From the NCBI GenBank assembly GCA_027924645.1, contig BSBN01001150.1, positions 124,001 through 188,000 on the forward strand: a stretch of 64,000 nucleotides of DNA, read 5' to 3'. Shown here piece after piece: positions 45,466 through 55,611 of the stretch (positions within the stretch are counted from its first letter, which is position 1; each line of letters begins with the position of its first letter). A program made the translations under genes and the position numbers. The notes under the pieces are model-generated. The model was not told the origin of the DNA and did not search any database. It worked only from the letters and a program-made list of their open reading frames with translations. Source of the stretch: Cunninghamia lanceolata (Eukaryota; Streptophyta; Pinopsida; Cupressales; Cupressaceae).

Positions 45466-46440
45466 CTGCATAAAATTGATCAAACAACAGTACCGACACT
45501 CACACCCTACAACTACTTTGATTGGAAATCTAAAATGACAATCTATCTGAAGAGGCAAGGGTTGTATAAAGTAATAATGGGTCTTGAAACTAAACCATCA
45601 TTACTTGCAGAAAATCCAAAATGGTTTAATAAGTTGGATGAAGCTTTTGGAACCTTGTGTATGTATGTATCTCCAAATTTAATTTTTCACATTGAAATTG
45701 TTTCTACACTAAATGATATATGGACCACTTTGGAAAATCTCTTTGGTAAGTAGGATGAAATAAGAGGACTTCTACTGGAGAATGAACTCATAGGGTTAAG
45801 GCCTTCTAGTTTTGATATTATTCAGGACTTCTTCACTAAGCTAAAGGCCATAAGATTGCAATTGAAATAATGTGGGATTGAGAAGAAAGATTCTCAATTT
45901 ATCTTAAGTATTATTTCCAAGCTTGGCCTAACTATTTTGTATTCGTTTCTACATTTCATGCAACTAAAAGTGCCTTAGGAACCAATTATACAATGCCTTC
46001 ACTTGATGATTTTGCTAATGAACTCACAAAGGAGCAAGATAAACTAGTTCAAATGGGAACAATTAAGCCCTTTAAATATCATGCCTTGTCTGCAAATCAG
46101 GGTACTAAAGATTGGAAAGGGTTCATAAAGTAGAAAAAGAAACAATAGAATCAAGGAGAGAAGAAACAAGATCAGAAACTGGCTGCTCCAAAAGCAGCTA
46201 ATCATGCCTCTTCTTCCAAAGGCGACAAACCTAAGAAGGAGAAGGAAAAGTGTGCCTATTGCAAGAAACTTGGTCATGATGAACATAAGTGTCTTAAGAA
46301 GTAGATTGATCACCTGACACATCTTCTTGAGAAGAACCATATCAAGGTGCTCAATTAAGTCAAACAAAGTTCATCTCAGGAATCTTCAAAGGACATAGAT
46401 AAAATTAAGGGGAAAGGATAGGGTGAGGCCTTAGTTCCTA
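45466..46440 (+). pseudogene. Ty1/copia gag
   Basis: Reads TPYNYFDWKSKMTIYLKRQG, LDEAFGTLCMYVSPNL and DIWTTLENLFGK, a UBN2-type capsid, then after several stops the zinc knuckle CAYCKKLGHDEHKC. Stops at 45751, 46131, 46146, 46302 and 46419 are TAG, each where glutamine fits. The last four share one frame. The start codon was not resolved. Not functional. Confidence 0.8.
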
Positions 46441-48086
46441 TTGCTTCACAACTTGATACTTGGATCATTGACTTTGGTGCTTTGCACCACATGGCTTCAT
46501 CACAAGATGGTTTTGGCTTCATCACAAGATGGTTTTGCCTCTTTGGAGACATGTTCTATGCCATTTATACTCATGGGTGATGACACTCCTATTGAAGTGC
46601 ATGGGAGAGGGTCTATTGATGTGGGTGAAGGAACATTTCATGATGTTCTTTGTGATCCATATTTGTCAACTAATCTCCCATCTGTCTATTAGATCACTCA
46701 CACTGGCTCTGGCAAGCGAGTTGAGTTCACTCCAGATACAGTGGTAATCAGTGAGTTGCACAATGGGTCTACAATTGCTGTGGGAAAAGTTGATCATTAG
46801 TCCAGACTATATCAATTTTCTCACTTTGTTCCTAATTCTCCTTCACTTTCTTTGCTCACTCACTCAAATGAGGTGAGTTGTTTGTGGTATTAGCAGTTTG
46901 GCCACTTGAACTACTGCTACTTGCAGCAATTCAGTCAACAGGGCATGGTTTTAGGGTTGCCTTCTATTCAGTTTTCTTATGGTGTTTGCCAAGGATGCAT
47001 TCTTGGTAAGCATCCTGAAGAGCAATTTGATTAAGGCAAAGCAATGGAGGGCCACAAAGCTTCTAGAGTTGGTACATAGTGACTTGGCAGGACCATTTCC
47101 ACATCCTTCTTTCAGCAAGTCTCAATATGTTCTCACATTTATCGACGATCTTTCCAGATACACGAGTTTATTTTCTCAAACATAAGTCTGAGGTCTTTGA
47201 GTCTTTTTAGGACTTCAAAGCTTTTGCAGAGAAATAGTATGGGAAGTCCATCAAGATTCTGTGTACAGACAATGGGGGGAGTATGTCAACCAGAGGTTTG
47301 AGACGTTTTGTGCTTCTGAAGGCATTGATCTTCAACACACAATGCCCTACAGTCCACAACAAAATGGTGTCACAAAGAGAAAGAATAGGTCCTTGAAAGA
47401 GACGGCCAACTGTATGATTCACTCCAAGTCTATGACACCTCAGTATTGGGTGAAGGCCGTCAACTGTGTTACATCCAGAATTAGGTTCCTCACTAAGCTG
47501 TGAAGGGGGTCACTTCTTTTCAAGCTTGGACCAGTCAGAAACCCACAATAAAGCACTTTTAGGTTTTTGGTTATCTTGCATGGGACCACATTCTAACAGA
47601 GAAACACAAGGCTATGGATCTGTAGACAAAGCCTTACATATTTGTTGGGTACCTAGATGGTGTTAAAGGCTATCGACTTCTCCACCCCACCACTCATGAG
47701 TTGTTCATCGAGAGGAGTGTTTAATTTGAGGAGGATGTTTCCAGTTCTTCTCCTACCACTTCTCCACCTACAGTCACTTTGGAGACCTTGCGACATGATG
47801 ATAGTTCTTCCAAGGATCTTAATCCTCTTGCTCTTGATGAGGATTCTTTTTCCTCCACTTTAGATGGCAACGATGATGATGAGGATTCATCTTCCTCCGC
47901 TCCTAGTCATCATTTTGAGGGTGATTATTCTCCTCCAGATTCTCCTATTGGACCTCTTTGGGATCATTAGACATTGGAGTCAGTAGGTGATTGGGTTGGT
48001 GATCTTTCAGATGCTAGAAGAACAAGGTCACAGTTTGAGCAGGCTCTGCATCTTTTCATTGCCTCAACTTTCGATCTATAGTCCTT
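46441..48086 (+). pseudogene. Ty1/copia protease and integrase
   Basis: Protease remnant WIIDFGALHHM: the usual DSGA active site reads DFGA. A 22-bp tandem duplication (46493-46536) shifts the frame just after it. The gag-pre-integrase part reads QFGHLNYCYLQQ. Integrase reads LVHSDLAGPFPHP, FIDDLSRYT, CTDNGG (then a one-base loss in a G run near 47277), and YSPQQNGVTKRKNRSL, where the third catalytic residue (Glu) is Lys (47375-47377). The spacer from 47500 to 48086 has Ser/Asp-rich stretches and stops. Confidence 0.8.
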
Positions 48087-49579
48087 TTGGAAGCTTCTGG
48101 TGTCCCTGAGTGGAATGCTGCTATGCAGGAAGAGATCAGTTCCTTGGAGAGGAACCATACTTGGGATTTAGTCCCTCTTCCTAAGGGAAGAAAACTTATT
48201 CGATGCAAGTGGATCTATCAGAAAAAAATTGTTGCAGATGGGTCGGTTGATAAGCATAAGGCTCACCTGGTCGAGAAGGGATTATCCCAGGTTCTTGGGA
48301 TCAACTACTTTGAGACTTTTTCGCTAGTTGCCAAAATGAACTCCATCTGACTTGTTCTTGCTATTGCTACAACCCATCGTTGGGAAGTCCATCAGATGGA
48401 TGTGAAGAGTGCTTTTCTTCATGGTGACATTCAGGAGGAGATATACATGGAGCAACCACAGGGGTTCATACATGATCCTTCACTTGTTTGCCATCTTCGC
48501 AAGTCTCTCTATAGCCTCAAATAGGCTCTCGAGCTTGGTATGCCAAGATGGACTCCTTCCTTTTGTTAGTTGGGTTCACTAGGTGCCATTCTGATCCAAA
48601 TGTGTATATTCTGCAGCAGGATGATACTCTCACATTCCTTGTTCTCTATGTTGATGACTTGCTGATTACAGGGAGTTCCTCATCCACCATCAAGGCAGTG
48701 AAAACTGTGCTTCATGATCATTTCCTAATGTCAGACTTGGGCCTTCTGCACTATTTCTGGGGGATTGAGATCACTCAAACTTCATCTGGTATTTTCATGG
48801 CACAACCCAAGTATGCACTTGATATGCTCTCTAGATTTCGCATGGTTGATTGTAAGCCTACACTGACTCCATTTCTTTTTGGGGTCAAACTTGACGCTCG
48901 TAATTCTTCACCATTGGTTGATGCTACTTTGTATCGCCATCTTGTTGGGAGCTTCATATACTTGACTCACATGAGGCATAATTTGTCATATGTTGTGGGC
49001 TTGGTCTCCAAGTTCATGCAAGAGCCACATAAGCTGAATTGGAAAGCAGCTAAGAAGACTCTTCACTGTGTACAGGCACTCACAGTTATGGGATTCACTA
49101 TGCAAATGGCATGGCTATTGACTTGATGGGACATAGATTCAGATTGGACAGGCGATTCTTAGGATCGCAAGTCTACTTCAAAGTATTTCTTCTCACTTAG
49201 TTCCGGTCCAGTGTCTTGGTTGAGCAAGAAGCAATCTACAATTGCTCTTTCATCTACATAGGCTGAGTATTGAGGAGCAATTAATGCTACTGTTGAGGCC
49301 ATTTGGCTTCAAAGCATTCTCACTGAGTTTGGTATTCCCTTCCGGAAGCCTACAATCATCTTTTGTGACAACCAAAGTGCGATACAAATCTCTTGCAATC
49401 CAGTCCATCATCAAAAGATAAAACACATTGAGATCCACATGCACTACATTTGAGAGCTGATTCATGAGTAGATCATTGATCTCAGGTACTGTCCGACATC
49501 AGAGCAGATTGAAGACATCTTCACCAAACCCTTCATTGAGAGCAAGTTCCTTCATTTGCGAGATTTGCTAGGGGTGTGA
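48087..49579 (+). pseudogene. Ty1/copia reverse transcriptase and RNase H
   Basis: It reads NHTWDLVPLPKGRKLIRCKW, HQMDVKSAFLHGDIQEEIYM and YSLK-stop-A, then a one-base loss near 48528. The frame resumes at 48548 with VLYVDDLLITGSS (catalytic YVDD), LGLLHYFWGIEITQTSSGIF and an RNase H region with SST-stop-AEY and DIFTKPFIESKFLHLRDLL, ending TGA 49577-49579. Stops at 48522, 49259 and 49469 are TAG at expected glutamines; those at 49271 and 49451 are TGA at expected arginines. Confidence 0.85.
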
Positions 49580-50145
49580 TTGGTGTCCACTTGAGGGGGG
49601 TCTTTTAGTCCTCTTTTCTCTCTCTATTCTGGTGGGTGTTCTGTCTACTTTGTTTTGGGGGGGCTTCTTCTCATTGGGGGGAATTCATTGTACATGGGTA
49701 GCTCATCAAGCTTTATTTTTTGGGACCCATCTTTTCACCCACCTAAGCTACGCTTAAGGGGGGTGTTAGTGTAGGTTTTTATTTTCCTAGTGGGTTAGTT
49801 ATTTTCCCTCTTTCTTAGGTACTGTCCGACATCATAGCATATTGAAGACATCTTCACCAAACCCTTCATTGAGAGCAAGTTCCTTCATTTCCGAGATTTG
49901 CTAGGGGTGCAACTGGTGTCCACTTGAGGGGGGTCTCTTAGTCCTCTTTTCTCTCTCTATTCTGGTGGGTGTTCTGTCTACTTTTTTGAGGGGGGGCTTC
50001 TTCTCATTGGGGGGAATTCATTGTACATGGGTCATCAAGCTTTATTTTTTGGGAACCATCTTTTCACCCACCTAAGCTACGCTTAAGGGGGGTGTTAGTG
50101 TAGGTTTTTATTTTCCTAGTGGGTTAGTTATTTTCCCTCTTTCAT
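49484..50145 (+). repeat. Tandem duplication (about 333 bp) across the RNase H end, polypurine tract and LTR start
   Basis: Copy A 49484-49816 and copy B 49817-50145 share the end of RNase H, the G-rich polypurine tract and the first 53 bp of the LTR. The junction has the 4-base word aggt in common between the LTR and RNase H. Copy B has a 4-base deletion (agct). Confidence 0.88.
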
Positions 50146-50471
50146 AGGTTTTTCCTACACTTTTATTAAGCTTGCTTAGGTTAAATAAAATGAGTTTAAT
50201 TAGTGAATGGGTGATTTGAGGTGTCAGCGTCCTATAAGGGAGGTGGCATTTGCTATCTTGGGAAGATTCTCTTGCTATCTTTAGCCCGTATGGTGGCCTC
50301 TCCCTATTGGTCAATTTTGCCACCTCTCGCCTCTCCCTAGTCTATATAAACTTACTACCTAGCTTGTATTTTGATCATCTTGAATGCATTGTCTAGTTAC
50401 TCTGTCATTCTTTTCTTTGAGCTCTTATTGCAATTATGTCACATCGACATTTGCATCTCTCGGAATCATTG
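50093..50471 (+). repeat. 3' LTR of the copia element, interrupted
   Basis: Starts TGTTAGTGTAGG and follows the 5' LTR to about ctctcggaatcattg, where the Tat LTR begins. About the last 90-95 bp of the LTR are expected to the right of the Tat element, outside the window. Confidence 0.82.
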
Positions 50472-51554
50472 TGTAGATTAGGTGATCAATTCAAGGTGGA
50501 AACACAAACTAAAAGCAAATCAAGACAAATAGTTATACCTCAAACATGAAAACCCAATCTCATCAAGGGAGAGGAAGCTTGCACCCAAGAGCTCCTAAGA
50601 CATGATAATTCCTAGTTAATGATCCAAATGTGAAATATTTTTTTAATGTGCAACTCACTAAAAGACTAGCTCATTAGACATTTTGGCATGATAACTCTAC
50701 TTGAAAATTGGATCCCAAAATGGGTTGGAGGATGAAGTATTTATAGAGATTTTGGAGGGATTTTGATCCAAGGGTGGAGATTGATTTGGAAGATCAATGG
50801 TGGAGGATAAAAGTGATGTGGAGGGTCTAGATTAGATCTTGGAGGAATGGAGGGCTAGGAATAAAAGTAAATCTTTTATTCATTTTGGGAAAAAGAGTTA
50901 TTAAATGAGTATGGGTGTGAGGGATTATTTTTTAATTAAAGATTCATATGGGGAATGTAAAATGAATTAAAAATTCATTTAGGGACAAGTGGAGATAAAT
51001 GAGGTATGGGGCTGTAAGAGGAATTAATTGTGATGTGGGATGTATTTAAATAAAAAATTGACTTATGTGGATTTATTTCAATTTTTTATTTGGAGGATGT
51101 GGGGAAGGCTGTTAAACTAGGTTTGACCACCCAAATGAGAGGTTAGGATTAATTAAACATAGGTTTTATTCAATTAACCCTAGGGCTAGGATGAGGTAGG
51201 CTAGGATAGGCAATTAAATAATAGCTATTTAATTGTCTAGGGTAGGGATAGGTCAATTAATAGGCTAGATTAATTAGTTAAACATGATTTAGCTAATTAT
51301 TTGGATTTAGTGAGGAGAGGGAAATTGGCCAAATAAATATTTGCATATTTATTAGATCAATTTGCTAAGGCTTGAACTATTGAATTAATAAAATTAATTC
51401 AAATGTTGGGGATAAAATGATGGAAAATTGGGTGATGAAGGGGTAATTAATTAAATAAAAAATAAAAATTTAATTAATTGAATAGAAGGGAAATTGATGT
51501 GTTTAGGGATGTCGGGAGTCGATTTGACGGTCGAGACATTTTTAGGTGTCTACA
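50472..51554 (-). repeat. 3' LTR of the Tat element
   Basis: Plus-strand ends TGTAGA...TCTACA, 1083 bp. On the minus strand it starts TGTAGACACC and is preceded by a polypurine tract. The left duplication should be cattg (50467-50471); its partner is outside the window. AT-rich with repeated taattaat words. Confidence 0.72.
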
Positions 51555-51567
51555 TTTGCCCCTCTTT
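51555..51567 (-). other. Polypurine tract of the Tat element
   Basis: Minus strand reads aaagaggggcaaa directly before TGTAGACACC. Confidence 0.7.
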
Positions 51568-52090
51568 GATGTGGCATTGGGACCTAGGAGGGAAGTGGTG
51601 TCAAGTCGAAGAAAAATATGCCCCAACTACCGGGAAGGAATGAGATGGGTAAGGGATGCCCCCTCGAGAGGTCGGTGGGAAAATAAGAAATTTCAGGGCG
51701 AGTTCTCGAAATGACACGACAGGAGTGAAAGTTGGATAGGGGACGAAAAAAGAAGATGACAGGAAGAAAAACAGAGGAAAAAGACTGAGATCTGCACCCT
51801 GGAGGGAAAAAGAGGGGGTGGAAGGATGACATGGCCCACTATATTAGGGGAAGTGGGCCGTTAGAGTGTCACATTTGCACACATTTGACTATTGAGAAGA
51901 AAGAGCGAAGGAGAGATGGCAGAGCGCAACCCCCAATTCCCTCGACTTTGACACATTTCTGAGCGGTTCCGATCATTTGGCCGGGCATCGGAGGCTAGAC
52001 CCCAGGTAGGGTCTAACCCTGACTTTTCCATTTTTTATTTTTCTCACTTTTTGGGGTTCGGGAATTGGGGTTAGATCGCGTAGCGCGAAG
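51568..52090. other. Tat 3' untranslated region, proximal part
   Basis: Purine-rich on the plus strand (gaaaaa, gaggga words). No gene. Confidence 0.45.
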
Positions 52091-52570
52091 GACAAGGCGG
52101 ATTAGCGGAATCCTCTGGATTGGCGCTATCCGCCTGGGTAGCATTAGGGTAGTTTGTCACCATTTGCCTAGTATTTTAGCGCTATCTTCTGAAGTAGCAC
52201 AATTTTTTAGAAGAATAGGGTTTTGGCGTTTTAGTGCCAAATAGGTGTTAGGGTAGCCCTATATTGTGAACTAGCTCCATTTTGGGTAGTAGCGCTATTT
52301 TTTATTTTAGCGCTATATGGGGGATTATGATATATGCGCTTTTGGTATAATTGGCACTATTCACTGGATTAGCACCAAATGACAGGGCAACGCCATTTGG
52401 TAAAATGGCGCTAAGTATGCGTGCAGTAGCGCAATGTGTGGGATTAGCACAAAGTGTGTTGCACAGTGGCGCTATTTCCTGTAATAGCACTATTTAGAAG
52501 TAGTAGCACCATTTTGAAAATGGCGTAAAGCGTTGTCTGTTTTGGCGCCAAATGATTCTGGCTTTTAGAC
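52090..52570. repeat. Degenerate repeat field (tagcgctat-like words)
   Basis: tagcgctat, tggcgctat, tagcacaat and tggcgccaaat recur irregularly about every 20-40 bp. It has the same flavour as the field at 230-1870. Tat/Ogre elements often carry tandem repeats in this part of the element. Confidence 0.55.
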
Positions 52571-52639
52571 ATTAGAAGAAAGGGGTTGGTTCAGAAAAAG
52601 ATAGGTCGATATCTGACCAGAAAGTTGTGGATGTAGGAT

Positions 52640-53490
52640 ACGACGTCATTTATAGTGTATTCATGGGAGCAACGTGTGCCATCTGTGATGGCACTATTTG
52701 ACCAGTTTGATGATGCCACACAGGCCCGACTGGCTAGGTTGGGGCTTCTGACAGTGGCGTCGATGCCAGTGCTACGAGCTCATCGAGCTCTAATGACAAC
52801 AGTTGTGGAGCGGTACCGTTCAGAGACATGCACCTTTTGTTGCTGACCGGGGAGATCACTATCACACTTGAGGATGTCTATCACATCCTCAAGCTACCTA
52901 TTTGCGGCTAGCGAGTGAGGTACGACACGAGGAGGGGACAGAGGGCCCTGATCAGAGTGTTTGGCAAGGACCACATTGTGCTATCAGCAAATGGTCGGGA
53001 GATGAGCTATGAGGGGACATTGGCTGTGGGTGCAGATCCCTTTGCCTTATTCCTGTGTGCTTTGATTGGTGGTGTGGTTATGCCTGATAGGAGACGCAGG
53101 GGTTTTCCAATTGGCTGGGGGTAGATGATCGAGGGTATGGTCAGGGCTAAGACCGTGTATGCCTAGGGACCAGCGATGTTGGGGCAGCTGTATCACGAGA
53201 TGCATGTAGTTGTTTATCTCCATGATTCAGCGTTGTTAGCTGGGGTGACTCTGTTACATGTGTGGATTTGGAAGCACATTAAGTTACACGATTGACGTGC
53301 GGGTACTATCGTCGTCCTTTTGAGGTGTTTGTGTTTTTATATCAGGATGCCGAGTACACCTATACTAGACAAGTGCGGTATTGGAGGCGGGTGTTGGATG
53401 ATGTTATTCGGGTGACCTGGCGACCCTACATCGGAGTGGAGCCATGGCCTGACGATGATATCCACATGCCTTTTACATTTTAGCAATGAT
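52640..53490 (+). pseudogene. Plant mobile domain (PMD) ORF, antisense to the Tat pol
   Basis: Across frame changes it reads HRALMTTVVERYRSETCTF, LTGEITITLEDVYHILKLP, VRYDTRRGQRALIRVFGK, ADPFALFLCALIGG and LHVWIWKHIKL. This is the N-terminal part of the plant mobile domain, found in MAIN/MAIL1-type host proteins and in transposons. A one-base shift near 52840, TAG at about 52911 and 53122 and other stops make it a pseudogene. Several stops fit CAG to TAG. Function in the element is unknown. Confidence 0.7.
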
Positions 53491-53559
53491 ACCTAATGGG
53501 TCGAGGAGACCACACCATAGACATGTACCTGTCGTCACGGGTGATGTGGCAGTTCGGGT

Positions 53560-54782
53560 GTGACGATAGTTCGGGTTGCGGCAAGATACTCCACAACAAT
53601 GGCCATCTTTGCATGGACCTTCCATGATGCACGCTTTTGGCCTGCAGCCATACAGCCACAGATTGCTCTGGATGATTTTGCAGCTATACGACCAGTGTGG
53701 TGGGATTGGCAAAGCACAGGCATTGATGCAGGTACTACTCCAGCATATGATATATGGTGGCAGATGCGGAGGCTGACTCAGTTTACGGACCCAGCAGAGG
53801 CAGTTCCTGCGGAGGAGGCAGCGAGGTCAGATGATGATGGGGATGATGACTCTGATGGATATGATTTCCTGGAGGAGGGTGAGGAGATTATCCCAGACTA
53901 CATCGTGGAGGTTGGGAGGGATGGAGAGGAGAGGGTGGATGGGGGGCATGGGTAGCCGATGGATGTGCTGCAGTAGCGGTAGCTGGACAGGGTCAGGTGG
54001 GGCAGCAGGTACCTGTACAGTAGGTGCCTATTGAGCAGGTTCAAGTTAGAGTGGGGCGACAACATAGAGGGCCTCGACGTCGTGGGGGACAGCCGAGGGT
54101 GGATAGGGGTGATCTACCCCCACCACAGGTAGCGCAGCAGTAGGTTATAAGGCAGTAGGCAGAGGCAGGCCCCTCAAGGACAGCTGGAGAGGCAGAGGTT
54201 GAGAGGCTCACACCTCGTCAGTGGGGCTGGGGTGAGGAGGAGATTGAGACCCTGCGAGCACAAGTGGCCAACCTGCAGGAGGCATTAGAGAGCCGTGATG
54301 TAAAGTTGGTTCAGTTACGGGGGACATTAGCATTGCTGGATGGCTCAGACGGACAGGTGGTTGCATTGCAGGCATAGTTAGCCCAGGCCCAGGGTGACAT
54401 AGTCACTTTGACAGGGGAGCGGAATGCGGCACTTGTCAGGGCACAGCAAGCAGAGGCCACATTGAGCAGCTTACAGGCTTCAGGGGCTGGTCTAGCCCTA
54501 GTTTTGACATTGATGCAGACACAGCTGTCTCAGGTACAGGGGGAGTTGGTAGAGACCAAAGGGCGGGTGGAGTATTATCAGGGCCTTTATTACGTGGCAG
54601 TGCCAGCAGAGCAGCGGGCCCCGAGCTATAGCCAGGTCAGTGGGTCAAGGGCATTTAGGTCACACAGATCTAGATCAGTTCAGTCTATCCAGCAGACGAT
54701 GCCTCCTCCTTCGCATGTGCCCCAGCAGGTTCCACAGGTACAGGTACAGTCACATCCATCGCAGCCACCAGCAGGACCATAG
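53560..54782 (+). pseudogene. C-terminal part of the antisense PMD ORF: acidic and coiled-coil tail
   Basis: Segment 53560-53955 reads WTFHDARFWPAAIQPQIA, DIWWQMRRLTQFTDP and an acidic block (DDDGDDDSDGYDFLEEGEE). After a frame change a Gln/Arg-rich part leads into a heptad-like coiled coil (IETLRAQVANLQEALESRD, GERNAALVRAQQAEA, QTQLSQVQGELVET) and a Gln/Pro-rich end at 54782. In-frame stops such as ALQA-stop-LAQAQ are TAG in Gln-rich context. The PMD plus coiled-coil layout is one long ORF (about 700 codons) when the breaks are ignored. Confidence 0.55.
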
Positions 54783-55333
54783 GCACCACTAGGGTCAGGA
54801 TCCCCGACTCCATCAAAGAGAGGATCCTCTATGTGACAGTCATATCATGTTAGCCCTTAGAGGCGTTGTATCAGGACATTATATATTTTTTGATGTATAT
54901 ATGAGCGATGTACATTTTTGAGGTGGTTATATATGATATGATGCTTTTTGATGATTTATGTGTTTGTTTATGATGCTCTATTATGATTATGATGATGCCT
55001 ATGTTGATGGATGCAGTTTGCTTTATAGATTTATATGCTATGGATGTGTTGTGTTTATGCAATTATGTTTTTGCTGTTATGGATGCACCTATGATGGATG
55101 TAATGAGAGTTTAGTTATTTTGATATATGTATGGTTTGTGATCTATGGACTATATGATGTACAATGCAAATAAACATTTATTATGGATGCCAAAAATGTG
55201 ATGCAATGGAAATGTATGTTTATCTAACTAAACACATGTTATGTATGGAAATATGGATATGCAGTTAAATGTTTTATGATTTATAAAATGTCACTAGTGA
55301 TTATGCAATGATGTATGGAATGGAATGTAAATG
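54783..55333. other. AT-rich spacer of the Tat element
   Basis: Dense in tatgat/gatgat words; low complexity. No gene. Confidence 0.5.
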
Positions 55334-55611
55334 TGATGATTTATTAAATGAACCCAATGATTATGCAATTTAAAGAATTAAAATGAACTTAAATGATTAA
55401 AATGAACCTAAATGATTATGCAACTTTAAGGATTAAAATGAACCTAAATGATTATGCAACTTAAATGATTAAAATGAACCTAAATGATTATGCAACTTTA
55501 AGGATTAAAATGAACCTAAATGATTATGCAACTGAAATGATTAAAATGAACCTAAATGATTATGCAACTTAAATGATTCTAATGAACCTAAATGATTATG
55601 CAACTGATATG
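55334..55611. repeat. 36-bp tandem repeat array
   Basis: About seven to eight units built on aaatgaacctaaatgattat followed by gcaact(t/g)(t)aa. Adjacent units differ at few positions, mainly alternating ctttaag and cttaaat endings. Confidence 0.88.

Larger units (their letters stand above)
37037..50471 (+). mobile_element. Ty1/copia retrotransposon, decayed, split by a gypsy and a Tat element
   Basis: 5' LTR with TGTTAG/CTAACA ends, initiator-Met primer binding site, long 5' UTR, then gag, protease, integrase, RT and RNase H in copia order. A 6.3-kb gypsy element occupies 38374-44679. The 3' LTR is cut at 50471/50472 by a Tat element, so the true right end lies beyond the window. Coding sequence is broken by many stops and several frameshifts. 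Confidence 0.85.

Noticed and set aside
50093..50471. Copia 3' LTR truncated by deletion
   Set aside because: The break coincides with TGTAGA of a 1083-bp LTR with matching TCTACA end and a polypurine tract, so an insertion explains it better.
53473..53723. Minus-strand ORFs opposite the PMD tail
   Set aside because: The plus-strand frame has the acidic block and PMD context; the minus-strand frames show no motif.
55334..55611. CRISPR-like array of 36-bp units
   Set aside because: Units are contiguous without unique spacers; it is a simple tandem array.
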